From B4-G1 sp964393895 (GTDB lineage: Bacteria > Chloroflexota > Anaerolineae > B4-G1): a stretch of 30,879 nucleotides of DNA. Under the pieces are notes generated by a model. The model worked only from the letters and a program-made list of their open reading frames with translations. It did no database searches and was not told where the DNA came from. Location of the stretch: positions 1 to 30,879 of the forward strand of contig CAYMWP010000043.1 in the NCBI GenBank assembly GCA_964393895.1, written 5' to 3'. Both the position numbers and the translations under genes were made by a program. Shown here one piece after another: positions 23,905 to 30,879 of the stretch. Each line of letters opens with the position of its first letter. The stretch's first letter is position 1.

Positions 23905-24858
23905 TTACGGTCCGGCGAAGCGGTACTGCACCGATGGTGCGCCGACCCAGTTCAGGATCTCTTCCAGCGCCGGTATCGTGGAGCGGACCTGGAAACTATA
24001 GAGTGTTTCGAGGAAAGAGGGCGTTGGCTTCAACTCGATCACCTGTGGCTCTCCTTCAATGACGCCCAGCTCGGCCGCCTTGGCGATGGCATCGTCCAGC
24101 GTGCCGACCTCGTCCACCAGCCCCAATTCCAGCGCCTGGCGGCCGGTGTAGACACGGCCGTCGGCCAGTTCGCGTACTGTTTCTTGATCCAGGTCTCGCG
24201 CCTGGGCCACGATCTCTACAAAGCTATCGTAAATCTCGTCGGTGACCTCCTGCCACAGTGCTTGTTCCTCCTCCGTCATCTCGCGGAAGAGGCTGCCCAT
24301 GTCCTTGCGCGGGCCGGAGGTGATGACCACTACTTCCACGCCGATCTCGTCCATCAGTTCCTCGGCGTTGATGAACTGGCTGATGACGCCGATGGAGCCG
24401 GTCAGTGTATCCGGGTGGGCAAAGACGTGGTCGCCGGCACAGGAGATGTAGTAGCCGCCGGAGGCGGCCATCTCGCCCATCCAGACGACGACCGGTTTCT
24501 CAAAGTCCAGCAGGGCGTGGTAGATCTGGTCAGAGGCGACCACGCTGCCGCCGGGGCTGTTGACGCGCAGCACGACCGCTTTGACGTTGGGGTTGGCGGC
24601 GGCCTGTTCCAGCAGGTCATCCGTGCGGTCGGGGGTGATGCCTGTGGTGGTGAAATAGTCCAGGGGGCCGCTGGTGATGGCGCCGTCGAGCCGGATCACG
24701 GCGACGGCGTCGCCTGTGGCCAGGGGGGTCGTGGGGGCTTGGGCCATACGGCCCAGCCCGGCCATGGTGACGAGTCCCGTCCCGACGCAACTGCACACCG
24801 GCAGCGTGAATCCCAGCACAAAGGCCAGGAATATCCAGAGGATGGTTCGGTCTCTCAT
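23905..24858 (-). CDS. sppA: Signal peptide peptidase SppA, S49 family
   Basis: Predicted membrane-anchored serine protease that degrades cleaved signal peptides. 317 residues, the short single-domain (Gram-positive type) form. ATG 24858 follows AAGGAGG. An N-terminal helix (about 6-35) anchors it. The S49 core has LRVNSPGGSV, nucleophile S133 in EMAASGGYY, DTLTGSIGV, and general base K185 in SGPRKDMGS. The Ser-Lys distance of 52 residues is the same as in Bacillus subtilis SppA. It is 21 bases downstream of degV and likely co-transcribed with it. A role alongside SecDF in export housekeeping is reasonable. Confidence 0.93.
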   Translation of the reverse strand: MRDRTILWIFLAFVLGFTLPVCSCVGTGLVTMAGLGRMAQAPTTPLATGDAVAVIRLDGAITSGPLDYFTTTGITPDRTDDLLEQAAANPNVKAVVLRVNSPGGSVVASDQIYHALLDFEKPVVVWMGEMAASGGYYISCAGDHVFAHPDTLTGSIGVISQFINAEELMDEIGVEVVVITSGPRKDMGSLFREMTEEEQALWQEVTDEIYDSFVEIVAQARDLDQETVRELADGRVYTGRQALELGLVDEVGTLDDAIAKAAELGVIEGEPQVIELKPTPSFLETLYSFQVRSTIPALEEILNWVGAPSVQYRFAGP

Positions 24859-24879
24859 TGGCGCCTCCTTGTGTTCGGA

Positions 24880-25749
24880 TTACGGCACATCGGCGAAGAC
24901 TGCCAGGGGGGCGTAGGCCACGCCGATCATGCTGGGGCCGGTGTGAGCGCCCAGCACGAGGGACATAGGGCCGACGGGCGACCACGCGCAATCGAATTGC
25001 TGGCTGATCAGCTCGCGCAGCATAGCGGCACCCTCGGGGTTCCAGGAGTGGAGCACCTGCACGCGCAGCTTGCTGCCGGGTGCGTGCTGTTCGGTCATCA
25101 GGTCAACCAGTCCCTGAACCGCGCGCTTGAACGTCCGCACCTGACCGAGTTGCACGTAGGTTCCGCCCTCTTTTTCCACCCCGATCAGTGGCTTGATGTT
25201 AAGCATTGAGGCAAGCAGCCCTTTCATGTGGCTGATGCGCCCGCCGTGGATCAGGTACTTGAGGTCTTTCAGGGTGTAGATGCTGTCGGTGGCGCCGTTG
25301 ATGCGCTCCATCAGGGCCAGGATTTTCTCTTTGGCCCACCCGGCCTTTAGCGCGCGGGCGGCTGCTTCTACCTGCCAGCCTGGCGCGGCCGAGAGCGTCT
25401 TGGTGTCAACCAGGGTGACGTGTGCCTCTGGTACCATCTCCGCGCCTGCCTGGGCTGAGTTGAACGTGCCGCTCAGGCCCGAGGACATGTGAATGGACAG
25501 AATGTGGGGGTCGCTGGCCGCCAGTTGGCGGTAGGTGGCGGCAAAATCTCCTGCCGAGGGCTGCGACGTGGTGGGGAGGCTGTCGGTAGCTGCCAGCAGG
25601 CGATAGAACTCCTCTGGCTGGATGTCCACGCCCTCGCGGTACGACTTGCCTTCCAGGGTGACGACGAGAGGGACGACGTGGATGGGGATGTCTAGCCCGC
25701 TCATTTGTTCTGGTGATACGTCTATCCCGCTGTCTGTTACGATTTGCAT
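24880..25749 (-). CDS. DegV family fatty-acid-binding protein
   Basis: A 289-residue cytosolic protein of the DegV/FakB family. The start ATG 25749 has AGGAG 9 bases upstream. Family motifs are all visible: N-terminal IVTDSG, SLPTTSQPSAGDF (57-69), SSGLSGTFNSA (89-99) and LKYLIHGGRIS. FakB proteins present fatty acids to the kinase FakA for acyl phosphate formation; no fakA is in this window, so this function is inferred from family membership. It forms a two-gene unit with sppA. Confidence 0.93.
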   Translation of the reverse strand: MQIVTDSGIDVSPEQMSGLDIPIHVVPLVVTLEGKSYREGVDIQPEEFYRLLAATDSLPTTSQPSAGDFAATYRQLAASDPHILSIHMSSGLSGTFNSAQAGAEMVPEAHVTLVDTKTLSAAPGWQVEAAARALKAGWAKEKILALMERINGATDSIYTLKDLKYLIHGGRISHMKGLLASMLNIKPLIGVEKEGGTYVQLGQVRTFKRAVQGLVDLMTEQHAPGSKLRVQVLHSWNPEGAAMLRELISQQFDCAWSPVGPMSLVLGAHTGPSMIGVAYAPLAVFADVP

Positions 25750-25842
25750 AGCTTGTTCTCCTTGCTAGAAGCAATTCCTCAAATGCCTGGTTGAGATCTT
25801 CTGGGCGTATATAAAACTTGGGGGAGTCACGTTTTCTGCTGC

Positions 25843-26014
25843 AATGCCGATGATTGAAATCACCGGCTAATGCCCCAAAGTGCGTTAAAACGCACTAAAA
25901 AGCGGCATTCCAACCTGTTTCCAACAGGTTTCGAGTGTCAGCGGGGCATTTCAACGCTCCGCGCTTTGCCGGATTTGGAACGTCAAAAAGCACCGGCTGA
26001 AGCCTCCAATCCGG
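25843..26014. repeat. Multi-hairpin repeat block
   Basis: Stems seen: GCCGATGATT/AATCACCGGC (25846-25855, 25858-25867, one mismatch); AGTGCGTT/AACGCACT (25879-25886, 25889-25896); AACCTGTT/AACAGGTT (25912-25919, 25923-25930); AATGCCCC/GGGGCATT (25869-25876, 25943-25950) enclosing the two previous ones; and CCGGATTTGG against CCAATCCGG (25969-25978, 26006-26014) with one bulge. An outer stem with two inner hairpins is the same plan as the MITE at 17911-18031. It may be a non-autonomous element or a structured RNA; no target duplication was found. Confidence 0.65.
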
Positions 26015-26067
26015 TAAAATGAGAAGTGCTGATCATTATACCCTTGTTTCTGTTTGCTGTACAGCGG

Positions 26068-26096
26068 TTGTCTTTTGGTGCTTGCTCGTGTATACT
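26068..26096 (+). promoter_or_regulatory. Predicted sigma-70 promoter of the DUF4126-like gene
   Basis: TTGTCT (26068-26073), a 17-bp spacer and TATACT (26091-26096) lie about 41 bases before the start codon at 26138. Both boxes are close to consensus and the spacing is ideal. Confidence 0.6.
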
Positions 26097-26137
26097 AACG
26101 GCGCTAAAGGGACTTTTGGCAAGAAAGGAGAGATGGT

Positions 26138-27178
26138 ATGGAATTGCTGTTATCTGCTATATCTGCTGGGGGCCTCTCTGGTGCGGCCGATCAATACCTG
26201 TGCCTGATCATCCTGTCGGTGGCGGCCAGGCTTGACCTGGTCAGATTGTCTCAACCGGTCGCCTTTATGGAATCGTGGTGGTTCATCGGCATCGTGGCCC
26301 TGTTCTGGGTGCTCACCACCCTGCCAGCCTACAGCTCGCTCTTGAGCCCAGGTGTGATGAACACGGTCAACACGGTGGTGAACTTGCTCAGCGGCTTTGT
26401 CGTTCCGGCTTCGGCGGCGTTGTTGACGCTGGCCTCGGTGGGCATCATCGCCGAGATGAACCCGGAACTGTACGATGTGCTCCAGACGTTGCAGATATTC
26501 GATTCCAGCGGCCAGTCCGTTGGCGCGGTCGGCTGGTTGATGGCCGGCGGCGGCGCATTGACGGCCTCCGCACTGACCGGGGCCAAGTTCCTGGCCAAGC
26601 CGGCGATCAGCACTGCGACCGGAACAGCGGGTACTGCGTCTGCGCCGATGTATGCGACCCTGGAAAACGCGGCCGCCATTCTCCTGATGGCGCTGGCATA
26701 CCTGTTGCTCCGTGTGAATCCGTGGTTGCTGGTGGGACTGCTGGCGGCGGTCGTGTTGGTCATCCTGGGTGCGCTGGCGTGGGCGGTATATCAGTTGCGC
26801 AGGCTGGGGAAAGGCATTGGGCGGCTGTTGCGCCTGATCGAGGAGCGGCCTGGGGCTGGCCTGTCAGTCGTGGCCGAGTTCTTGGTGTGGGGGTCGGGCT
26901 GGCTGATCTGGAAGCATTGGAACCGCGGGCTGGTGCGGTTGGTGTTGTGGGTGCTGTGGGTGGCGGTGGTCTTTATCGGCATACCGGCCGTGGGAACTGG
27001 GCTGGGCGCTGCTCTGGCAGTCGTCCCGCCGCTGGCCTTTCTCGCCACGCTGTTCGCCCTGAGCGCAGAGGCGGCGGTGGTGATGGTGGGGCTTTACGCC
27101 GGCGCCAGGTCGGCCCGGTCGCTGATGGAGACTTGGCCGGCTCTGGAAGCAAGGCCCCAGGCGACTGCGCCGGCTTGA
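26138..27178 (+). CDS. DUF4126-like membrane protein (346 aa)
   Basis: A polytopic membrane protein. ATG 26138 follows GAAAGGAGAGATGGT. The N-terminal half has the DUF4126 flavour: a short ELLLSAISAGGLSGAADQYL helix, a weakly hydrophobic second helix ILSVAARLDL, then FMESWWFIGIVALFWVLTTL with glycine-rich and alanine-rich helices after it (GAVGWLMAGGGALTASALTG). The C-terminal 150 residues add two or three strong hydrophobic segments separated by an Arg/Lys loop (QLRRLGKGIGRLLRLIEERPG). Function unknown. It is a single gene with its own promoter. Confidence 0.72.
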   Translation: MELLLSAISAGGLSGAADQYLCLIILSVAARLDLVRLSQPVAFMESWWFIGIVALFWVLTTLPAYSSLLSPGVMNTVNTVVNLLSGFVVPASAALLTLASVGIIAEMNPELYDVLQTLQIFDSSGQSVGAVGWLMAGGGALTASALTGAKFLAKPAISTATGTAGTASAPMYATLENAAAILLMALAYLLLRVNPWLLVGLLAAVVLVILGALAWAVYQLRRLGKGIGRLLRLIEERPGAGLSVVAEFLVWGSGWLIWKHWNRGLVRLVLWVLWVAVVFIGIPAVGTGLGAALAVVPPLAFLATLFALSAEAAVVMVGLYAGARSARSLMETWPALEARPQATAPA

Positions 27179-27287
27179 GACGTCGTTGCACCGGGCGCAG
27201 AGCCAGAGGGAGCGCCGGTAATGCAAGCTCGCAAAGCACTGCCTCCGCAGCCTCCGCACGTATCCTCCCCATGAGGTAACTACATTG

Positions 27288-27444
27288 ACAATGTTAGATT
27301 CCAAACGACACTACAACGAATTGGGAAAGGAGCGAACTTTTTGCCGCTGCACGAGGCCAATCCTGGCTACAAACGCGGTTGAACGATGTGCCTCAATTCG
27401 TTTTTTCTAAATTCGCTGTAGTGTTTCGCCCAATCTAACATTGT
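27288..27444. mobile_element. MITE-like inverted-repeat element, 157 bp
   Basis: ACAATGTTAGATT (27288-27300) is repeated inverted and perfect at 27432-27444. Further in, ACACTACA (27308-27315) matches TGTAGTGT (27417-27424), and CGAATT also recurs, so the terminal repeats extend to about 35 bp with a divergent middle. The centre encodes nothing evident. A clear target duplication was not found, so a transposable origin is inferred; alternatively it is a long structured RNA or a regulatory palindrome upstream of secD. Confidence 0.6.
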
Positions 27445-27582
27445 TGTTCTACTCTGACGATGTCACATTTCACGCAAATGGTCTATCTGACGTGCAGAGG
27501 CGGGATGTGGCGATCCCTGGCAAGCGATTGTCGAGGTAGGAAAGGGGCGGCGTTAGGATTGGGGATTCGAACTGGCTAAACA

Positions 27583-27611
27583 TTGACACAACCGCCCCAC
27601 CCGGTTATAAT
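27583..27611 (+). promoter_or_regulatory. Consensus sigma-70 promoter of secDF
   Basis: A perfect TTGACA (27583-27588), a 17-bp spacer and a perfect TATAAT (27606-27611), 38 bases before the secD start codon. This predicts strong constitutive expression. Confidence 0.85.
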
Positions 27612-27649
27612 CTCCCCCACGCTCGTAGCATTCCACAGAAAGGAACGGT

Positions 27650-29710
27650 ATGAAAAAATCAGAGACCTGGCAACTCGTCGTCATTATAATCGTCGCCCTC
27701 GTGGCCCTGTTCGTGGCCCTGAACATCGAACACCCAGATTGGGCCAAGAACCTGGTCTTTTGGCAGCCGGAGGAGCAACGGGACATCGCACTGCGCCTGG
27801 GGCTTGACCTGCAGGGCGGCCTCCAGGTGCTGCTGGCCGCCGACGTGCCCGCGGGGCAGGAACTCGACGCGAATTCGATGGAGACCGCCCGCCGCATCGT
27901 CGAGAACCGCGTCAACAGCCTGGGGCTGACCGAGCCAATCGTGCAGGCGCAGGGGGAGCGCCGCGTCATCGTCGAGCTACCCGGCATCGAGAACCCTGAA
28001 CAGGCGGTGGAGACGATCAAGGGCACCGCGCTACTCGAGTTCGTTGACGCCGGATACACCCCGCTGTGGGCCGGCACCGTCGTCACGACGACTATGGGCG
28101 GGCCAAGTTTCGCCCCCTCTGGAGAAGTAACGCCAACCGGCGCCGCCAGCAGCCCCACGGCGGAAGCGGAAGTGATAGCGCCCGAACCTACAGAAGCGGC
28201 GGAAGAAGCAGCAGAGGGAACACTCCCTATGCCGGAGAATCCTGCCGACCGGAACGGTATGTACGGCGAGCCGCCGGAGATGCAGATTGATCCCAACGAG
28301 AGCTACGTCGCCACCATCTCGACGGCCAAAGGGGACATTGTCGTCGAACTGTTCGCCGACCGAGCACCCAACACGGTCAACAACTTTGTCTTTCTCGCCC
28401 GCCAGGGATTCTACGACAACACGACCTTCCACCGCGTCATCCCGGATTTCATGGCCCAGGGAGGCGACCCCAGCGGCACCGGCAGCGGCGGCCCGGGCTA
28501 CGCCTTCGCCGATGAGTTCCACCCAGAGTTGAGGCACGACAAGGCCGGCATCCTTTCTATGGCCAACTCTGGCCCCGATACCAACGGCAGCCAGTTCTTT
28601 ATCACTTACGCGCCCACCCCCCACCTGGACGACATGCACTCTGTGTTCGGGCAGGTCATTGAGGGAATGGACGTGCTCACGGCCCTGATGCCCCGCGATC
28701 CCGCCGCGGCCACGTCGCCCGGTGACGCGATAGAAAGGATCACCATCACGACCGGCGAGGGCGCGATCACGCCCACGACGGGGATCACCCCCACCGTCGA
28801 AAGCCCCGTGACGCCGGCCGCGCCCGAGCCGGCGATATACGAAACTATCCTCACCGGCGCTGGCCTGAAGAACGTGGGGCTGGATAGTACCCAGCAAGGA
28901 GGGTACATCATCCCCATCGAATTCAACCCGGACGCCGCCGAGGTATTCGCCGAGTACACGGCGTCCCACGTGGGGCAGTATCTCTGCATCGTGCTGGACA
29001 AGGTCGTCATCTCTTGCCCGACGATAAACGAACCCATCCCCAACGGCCAAGCCTCCATCTCCGGCCAGTTCACTCTCGAGTCCGCGCGCCAGTTGGCGAT
29101 CCAACTGCGCTACGGCGCGCTCCCCGTCCCGCTAAAGGTGGAGAGTTTCAACCGCATCGGGGCTTCGCTGGGGGCCGAATCGGTGGAGAAATCTGTCCGC
29201 GCCGGCGTGATCGGGCTGACCATCGTGCTGCTCTTTATGCTGGTCTACTACCGGCTGCCGGGCGGCCTGGCCGCTCTGGCGCTCATCATCTACGTGTTGC
29301 TCAACCTGGCGCTCTACAAGCTGGCGCCGATCACGCTGACGCTGCCGGGCATCGCCGGGTTCATCCTCTCGGCGGGGATGGCGGTGGACGCCAATATCCT
29401 CATCTTTGAGCGTATGAAGGAGGAACTGCGCCAGGGAAAGAGACTGGCGCGGGCCATTGACATAGGCTTTGATCGCGCCTGGCCCTCCATCCGCGACGGG
29501 CAGCTTTCGACGCTCATCATCTGCGCCATTCTCTTTTTCTTTGGCACCAACTTTGGGGCCAGCATCGTGAAAGGCTTTGCCATCACGCTGGCCATCGGTA
29601 CAGTCGTCAACGTCTTTACGGCCGTGTTCGCCACGCGCTCGTTCGTGCGGCAGGTCGCCGATTCGGCCGGCGAGTGGCTCGCCGAGCGCGAGTGGTTGTT
29701 GGGAGTGTAA
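27650..29710 (+). CDS. secD: SecD translocon subunit with inserted cyclophilin (PPIase) domain
   Basis: Membrane subunit of the SecDF motor, which uses the proton gradient to pull preproteins through SecYEG. 686 residues, much longer than stand-alone SecD of about 400-620. ATG 27650 follows AAAGGA. TM1 is at 8-25; LGLDLQGGLQVLL (50-62) and the first periplasmic part up to GTALLEF (125-131) are normal. Then come a Pro/Thr/Glu/Ala-rich linker (about 140-215), a full cyclophilin domain (218-367), a second linker (370-395) and the rest of SecD: LTGAGLKNVGLD, the head segment with CIVLDKVVISCPTI, and five C-terminal helices with AGMAVDANILIFERMKEELR, whose D580 corresponds to the conserved transmembrane Asp of the proton path. 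Two bases separate it from secF. A single unbroken frame argues against misassembly. Confidence 0.95.
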   Translation: MKKSETWQLVVIIIVALVALFVALNIEHPDWAKNLVFWQPEEQRDIALRLGLDLQGGLQVLLAADVPAGQELDANSMETARRIVENRVNSLGLTEPIVQAQGERRVIVELPGIENPEQAVETIKGTALLEFVDAGYTPLWAGTVVTTTMGGPSFAPSGEVTPTGAASSPTAEAEVIAPEPTEAAEEAAEGTLPMPENPADRNGMYGEPPEMQIDPNESYVATISTAKGDIVVELFADRAPNTVNNFVFLARQGFYDNTTFHRVIPDFMAQGGDPSGTGSGGPGYAFADEFHPELRHDKAGILSMANSGPDTNGSQFFITYAPTPHLDDMHSVFGQVIEGMDVLTALMPRDPAAATSPGDAIERITITTGEGAITPTTGITPTVESPVTPAAPEPAIYETILTGAGLKNVGLDSTQQGGYIIPIEFNPDAAEVFAEYTASHVGQYLCIVLDKVVISCPTINEPIPNGQASISGQFTLESARQLAIQLRYGALPVPLKVESFNRIGASLGAESVEKSVRAGVIGLTIVLLFMLVYYRLPGGLAALALIIYVLLNLALYKLAPITLTLPGIAGFILSAGMAVDANILIFERMKEELRQGKRLARAIDIGFDRAWPSIRDGQLSTLIICAILFFFGTNFGASIVKGFAITLAIGTVVNVFTAVFATRSFVRQVADSAGEWLAEREWLLGV
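28301..28750 (+). other. Cyclophilin-type prolyl isomerase domain within SecD
   Basis: SecD residues 218-367. It starts YVATISTAKGDIVVELF and ends IERITITTG, a complete bacterial-size cyclophilin. Residues matching the CypA active site are R262, F267, M268 and Q270 (FHRVIPDFMAQGGD), A305 and N306, Q315 and F317 (NGSQFFIT), L326 and H330 (HLDDMHSVFG). The CypA Trp121 position is H325, as in many bacterial cyclophilins with low cyclosporin affinity. Placed after TM1 of SecD, it must face outside the membrane, where emerging preproteins fold. Confidence 0.93.
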
Positions 29711-29712
29711 CA

Positions 29713-30648
29713 ATGTTCAATATCGTTGAAAAACGCCGTTGGTATTTTATCCTTTCCGCTTTTCTGGTCACGCTGAGCGTCGCCGCAATGGTTGGCTCGG
29801 CGCTTCAATTTGGCCAGCCTTTGCGGATGGGCATTGATTTCACCGGCGGCTCTATCTTTGTGCTCAAGTTCGATGGAACGGTCAGCGAAGATGATCTCCG
29901 CACGGCTTTTGGCGATTACGGCCTGGAGGGGGCCATCATTCAACCCCGGGGAGCGCCGGAGGAAAACACCTGGCAGGTACGCACGCGCGAGGTCACGGCC
30001 AACGAGGTAGGCAGCCTGCTGGACGCGATCGAGACACAGATCGGGGCAATTGACCGGGACGCGCTCAATTTTGACACCGTGGAACCGGCGGTGGGCGGCG
30101 AGGTCGCCCGCGCCGCCGGGCTGGCGATTCTGGTCGCCTCCTTGGTCATCGTGGTCTTTATGTGGTTCTCCTTCCGGCGCGTGCCCAACGCCTTCCGCTA
30201 CGGCGTGTGCACCATCGTCGGCATGAGCTACAACCTGATCATCTCTTTCGGCTTTTACGCGCTGATGGGCGTCCTGGCCGGCTGGGAGGTGGACGCGCTC
30301 TTTCTCACCGCCATCCTGACCGTGATCGGCTTTTCGGTGCAGGACGTGATCGTCGTCTTTGACCGCATCCGCGAGAACATCCCCAGGCACAAGACGGAAC
30401 CGTTCGAGAAAGTGGTCAATCGCTCCATTTTGGAGACCATCCACCGTTCGTTGGCGACGCAGCTCAACGCCATGTTCGTGATGGTCGCCATCATCCTCTT
30501 TGGCGGCGCGACGATCAAGCCCTTCATCGCCACCATGCTGGTCGGCATGGTCAGCGAGACCTACGCGGCCATCTTTATCGCCGTGCCGCTGCTGGTCGTC
30601 TGGGAAAAAGCGGCCTCGCGGCGACGGGTAGCGCAGGCGATGGCATAA
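29713..30648 (+). CDS. secF: SecF translocon subunit
   Basis: Partner of SecD in the translocon motor, 311 residues, a normal length. ATG 29713 is used (an in-frame upstream start at 29674 lies inside secD); GGGAG near 29701 serves as ribosome-binding site. Features are TM1 (about 11-28), MGIDFTGGSIFVLKF, a compact periplasmic domain ending FDTVEPAVGGEVARAAGLA, and five C-terminal helices with the family motif FSVQDVIVVFDRIREN carrying the conserved Asp, followed by RSILETIHRSLATQL. It contains no extra domain. It is translated directly after secD. Confidence 0.96.
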   Translation: MFNIVEKRRWYFILSAFLVTLSVAAMVGSALQFGQPLRMGIDFTGGSIFVLKFDGTVSEDDLRTAFGDYGLEGAIIQPRGAPEENTWQVRTREVTANEVGSLLDAIETQIGAIDRDALNFDTVEPAVGGEVARAAGLAILVASLVIVVFMWFSFRRVPNAFRYGVCTIVGMSYNLIISFGFYALMGVLAGWEVDALFLTAILTVIGFSVQDVIVVFDRIRENIPRHKTEPFEKVVNRSILETIHRSLATQLNAMFVMVAIILFGGATIKPFIATMLVGMVSETYAAIFIAVPLLVVWEKAASRRRVAQAMA

Positions 30649-30680
30649 AGGCAAGAAGCGGGAGGCGAGAGGCGGGAAGA

Positions 30681-30749
30681 ATGGCAAGGTTCGACTACGA
30701 GGAGTGGCTGGCGCAGGTCCCGGATAGTATCAAGCAAGATCCTCTATGA
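30681..30749 (+). pseudogene. Truncated 5' remnant of a four-helix-bundle protein gene
   Basis: A 22-codon frame, MARFDYEEWLAQVPDSIKQ plus DPL, with GGGAAGA upstream. From memory, this is the N-terminus of a four-helix-bundle (S23-type) protein family whose members begin with YEEWL..VP.S...DPLW and go on for about 120 residues. Here TGA follows DPL immediately and the sequence after it is AT-rich and unrelated, so only the start is left. It could alternatively be a chance match in a short reading frame. Confidence 0.5.
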
Positions 30750-30879
30750 CTCCACCGAAAAAACCACAAAGTACACGAAGGATTTCAAAATGTAACTTGA
30801 AAAAATTGTTGATTATGAGGCTCTTTACTCACCATTCGCGTAATCCGTGACCACTATGGTGAATTCTATGCCAGGCCAC
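30750..30879. other. AT-rich non-coding tail
   Basis: No gene is evident. The segment AAACCACAAAGTACACGAAG and the later ATTCGCGTAATCCGTGACC resemble short dispersed intergenic phrases; a related form of the first lies at about 4850-4880 on the other strand. This may be relic repeat DNA that replaced the end of the truncated gene. Confidence 0.4.

Larger units (their letters stand above)
25750..26137. other. Intergenic region between degV and the DUF4126-like gene
   Basis: A 388-base divergent gap. It holds the 5' region of degV, a multi-hairpin repeat block (25843-26014), and a promoter for the rightward gene (26068-26096). Several short ORFs here (for example from 26019) lack family resemblance and cross the promoter; I do not call them. 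A TATATA run near 25809-25814 could serve degV but has no clear -35. Confidence 0.6.
27179..27649. other. Intergenic region before secD
   Basis: A 471-base gap. It contains a 157-bp inverted-repeat element (27288-27444) and the secD promoter (27583-27611). The stretch 27445-27580 shows nothing I can name. No tRNA or conserved small RNA was recognised. Confidence 0.6.

Noticed and set aside
24184..25209. 341-codon plus-strand frame opposite sppA and degV
   Set aside because: His/Gly/Asp-rich shadow; both minus-strand genes have full catalytic or family motifs.
26019..26235. Small plus-strand ORFs at 26019 and 26026
   Set aside because: They run across the promoter and ribosome-binding site of the DUF4126-like gene and show no recognisable protein features.
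26275..27279. 334-codon plus-strand frame overlapping the DUF4126-like gene
   Set aside because: Arg/Gly-rich frame-shifted reading; the called frame has membrane helices, promoter and ribosome-binding site.
27288..27444. Riboswitch or T-box leader of secD
   Set aside because: It lies upstream of the predicted promoter, so it would not be in the secD leader, and no conserved riboswitch core was recognised.

Overview
The window looks like chromosomal DNA of an uncultured Chloroflexota bacterium, probably Anaerolineae or a neighbouring class. This is inference from familiar features: GC-rich coding sequence, lipoproteins that begin with a near-identical MNRK...LVTLAC leader followed by Thr/Pro-rich spacers, a CSLREXLC-type beta-helix protein ending in YLPLVLRN, a large SARP/NB-ARC/TPR regulator, a DUF6150 protein, and many short palindromic repeats. 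No rRNA, tRNA, CRISPR array, phage or transposase gene was seen.

Layout. 1-1424: an M23 endopeptidase with three SH3b domains and a good promoter. 1430-1498: a 14-bp tandem repeat that also encodes the C-terminus of the next gene. 1464-4673 (minus): a 1069-residue SARP-type ATPase/TPR regulator with its own promoter. 5008-15234 (plus): ten co-oriented genes for a cell-surface set: a small conserved protein, a propeller lipoprotein, two lipoproteins sharing a C-terminal galactose-binding-like domain, a DUF4013 membrane protein, a 907-residue beta-helix protein, DUF6150, another lipoprotein, a 51-residue membrane protein and a HEAT-repeat protein.

15257-23788 (minus): what appears to be a five-gene operon read right to left: a 1917-residue zinc-ribbon polytopic membrane protein, an MNT/HEPN toxin-antitoxin pair, a PrsW-type intramembrane protease and a small anchored protein. 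A 121-bp MITE-like element with a 9-bp target duplication sits exactly between the giant gene and the MNT gene. 23905-25749 (minus): degV-sppA. 26138-27178 (plus): a DUF4126-like membrane protein.

27650-30648 (plus): secD-secF behind a perfect consensus sigma-70 promoter. SecD carries a complete, catalytically intact cyclophilin domain between its N-terminal periplasmic segment and the P1 head, so a prolyl isomerase seems to be built into the translocon motor. This is the most striking observation. The window ends with a 22-codon remnant of a four-helix-bundle gene.

Two themes run through the region. One is export and envelope biology: SecDF, lipoproteins, SppA, PrsW, M23. The other is short non-autonomous DNA elements: a stop-free palindrome family that occurs inside two reading frames, a MITE with target duplication, a 157-bp inverted-repeat element and a multi-hairpin block.
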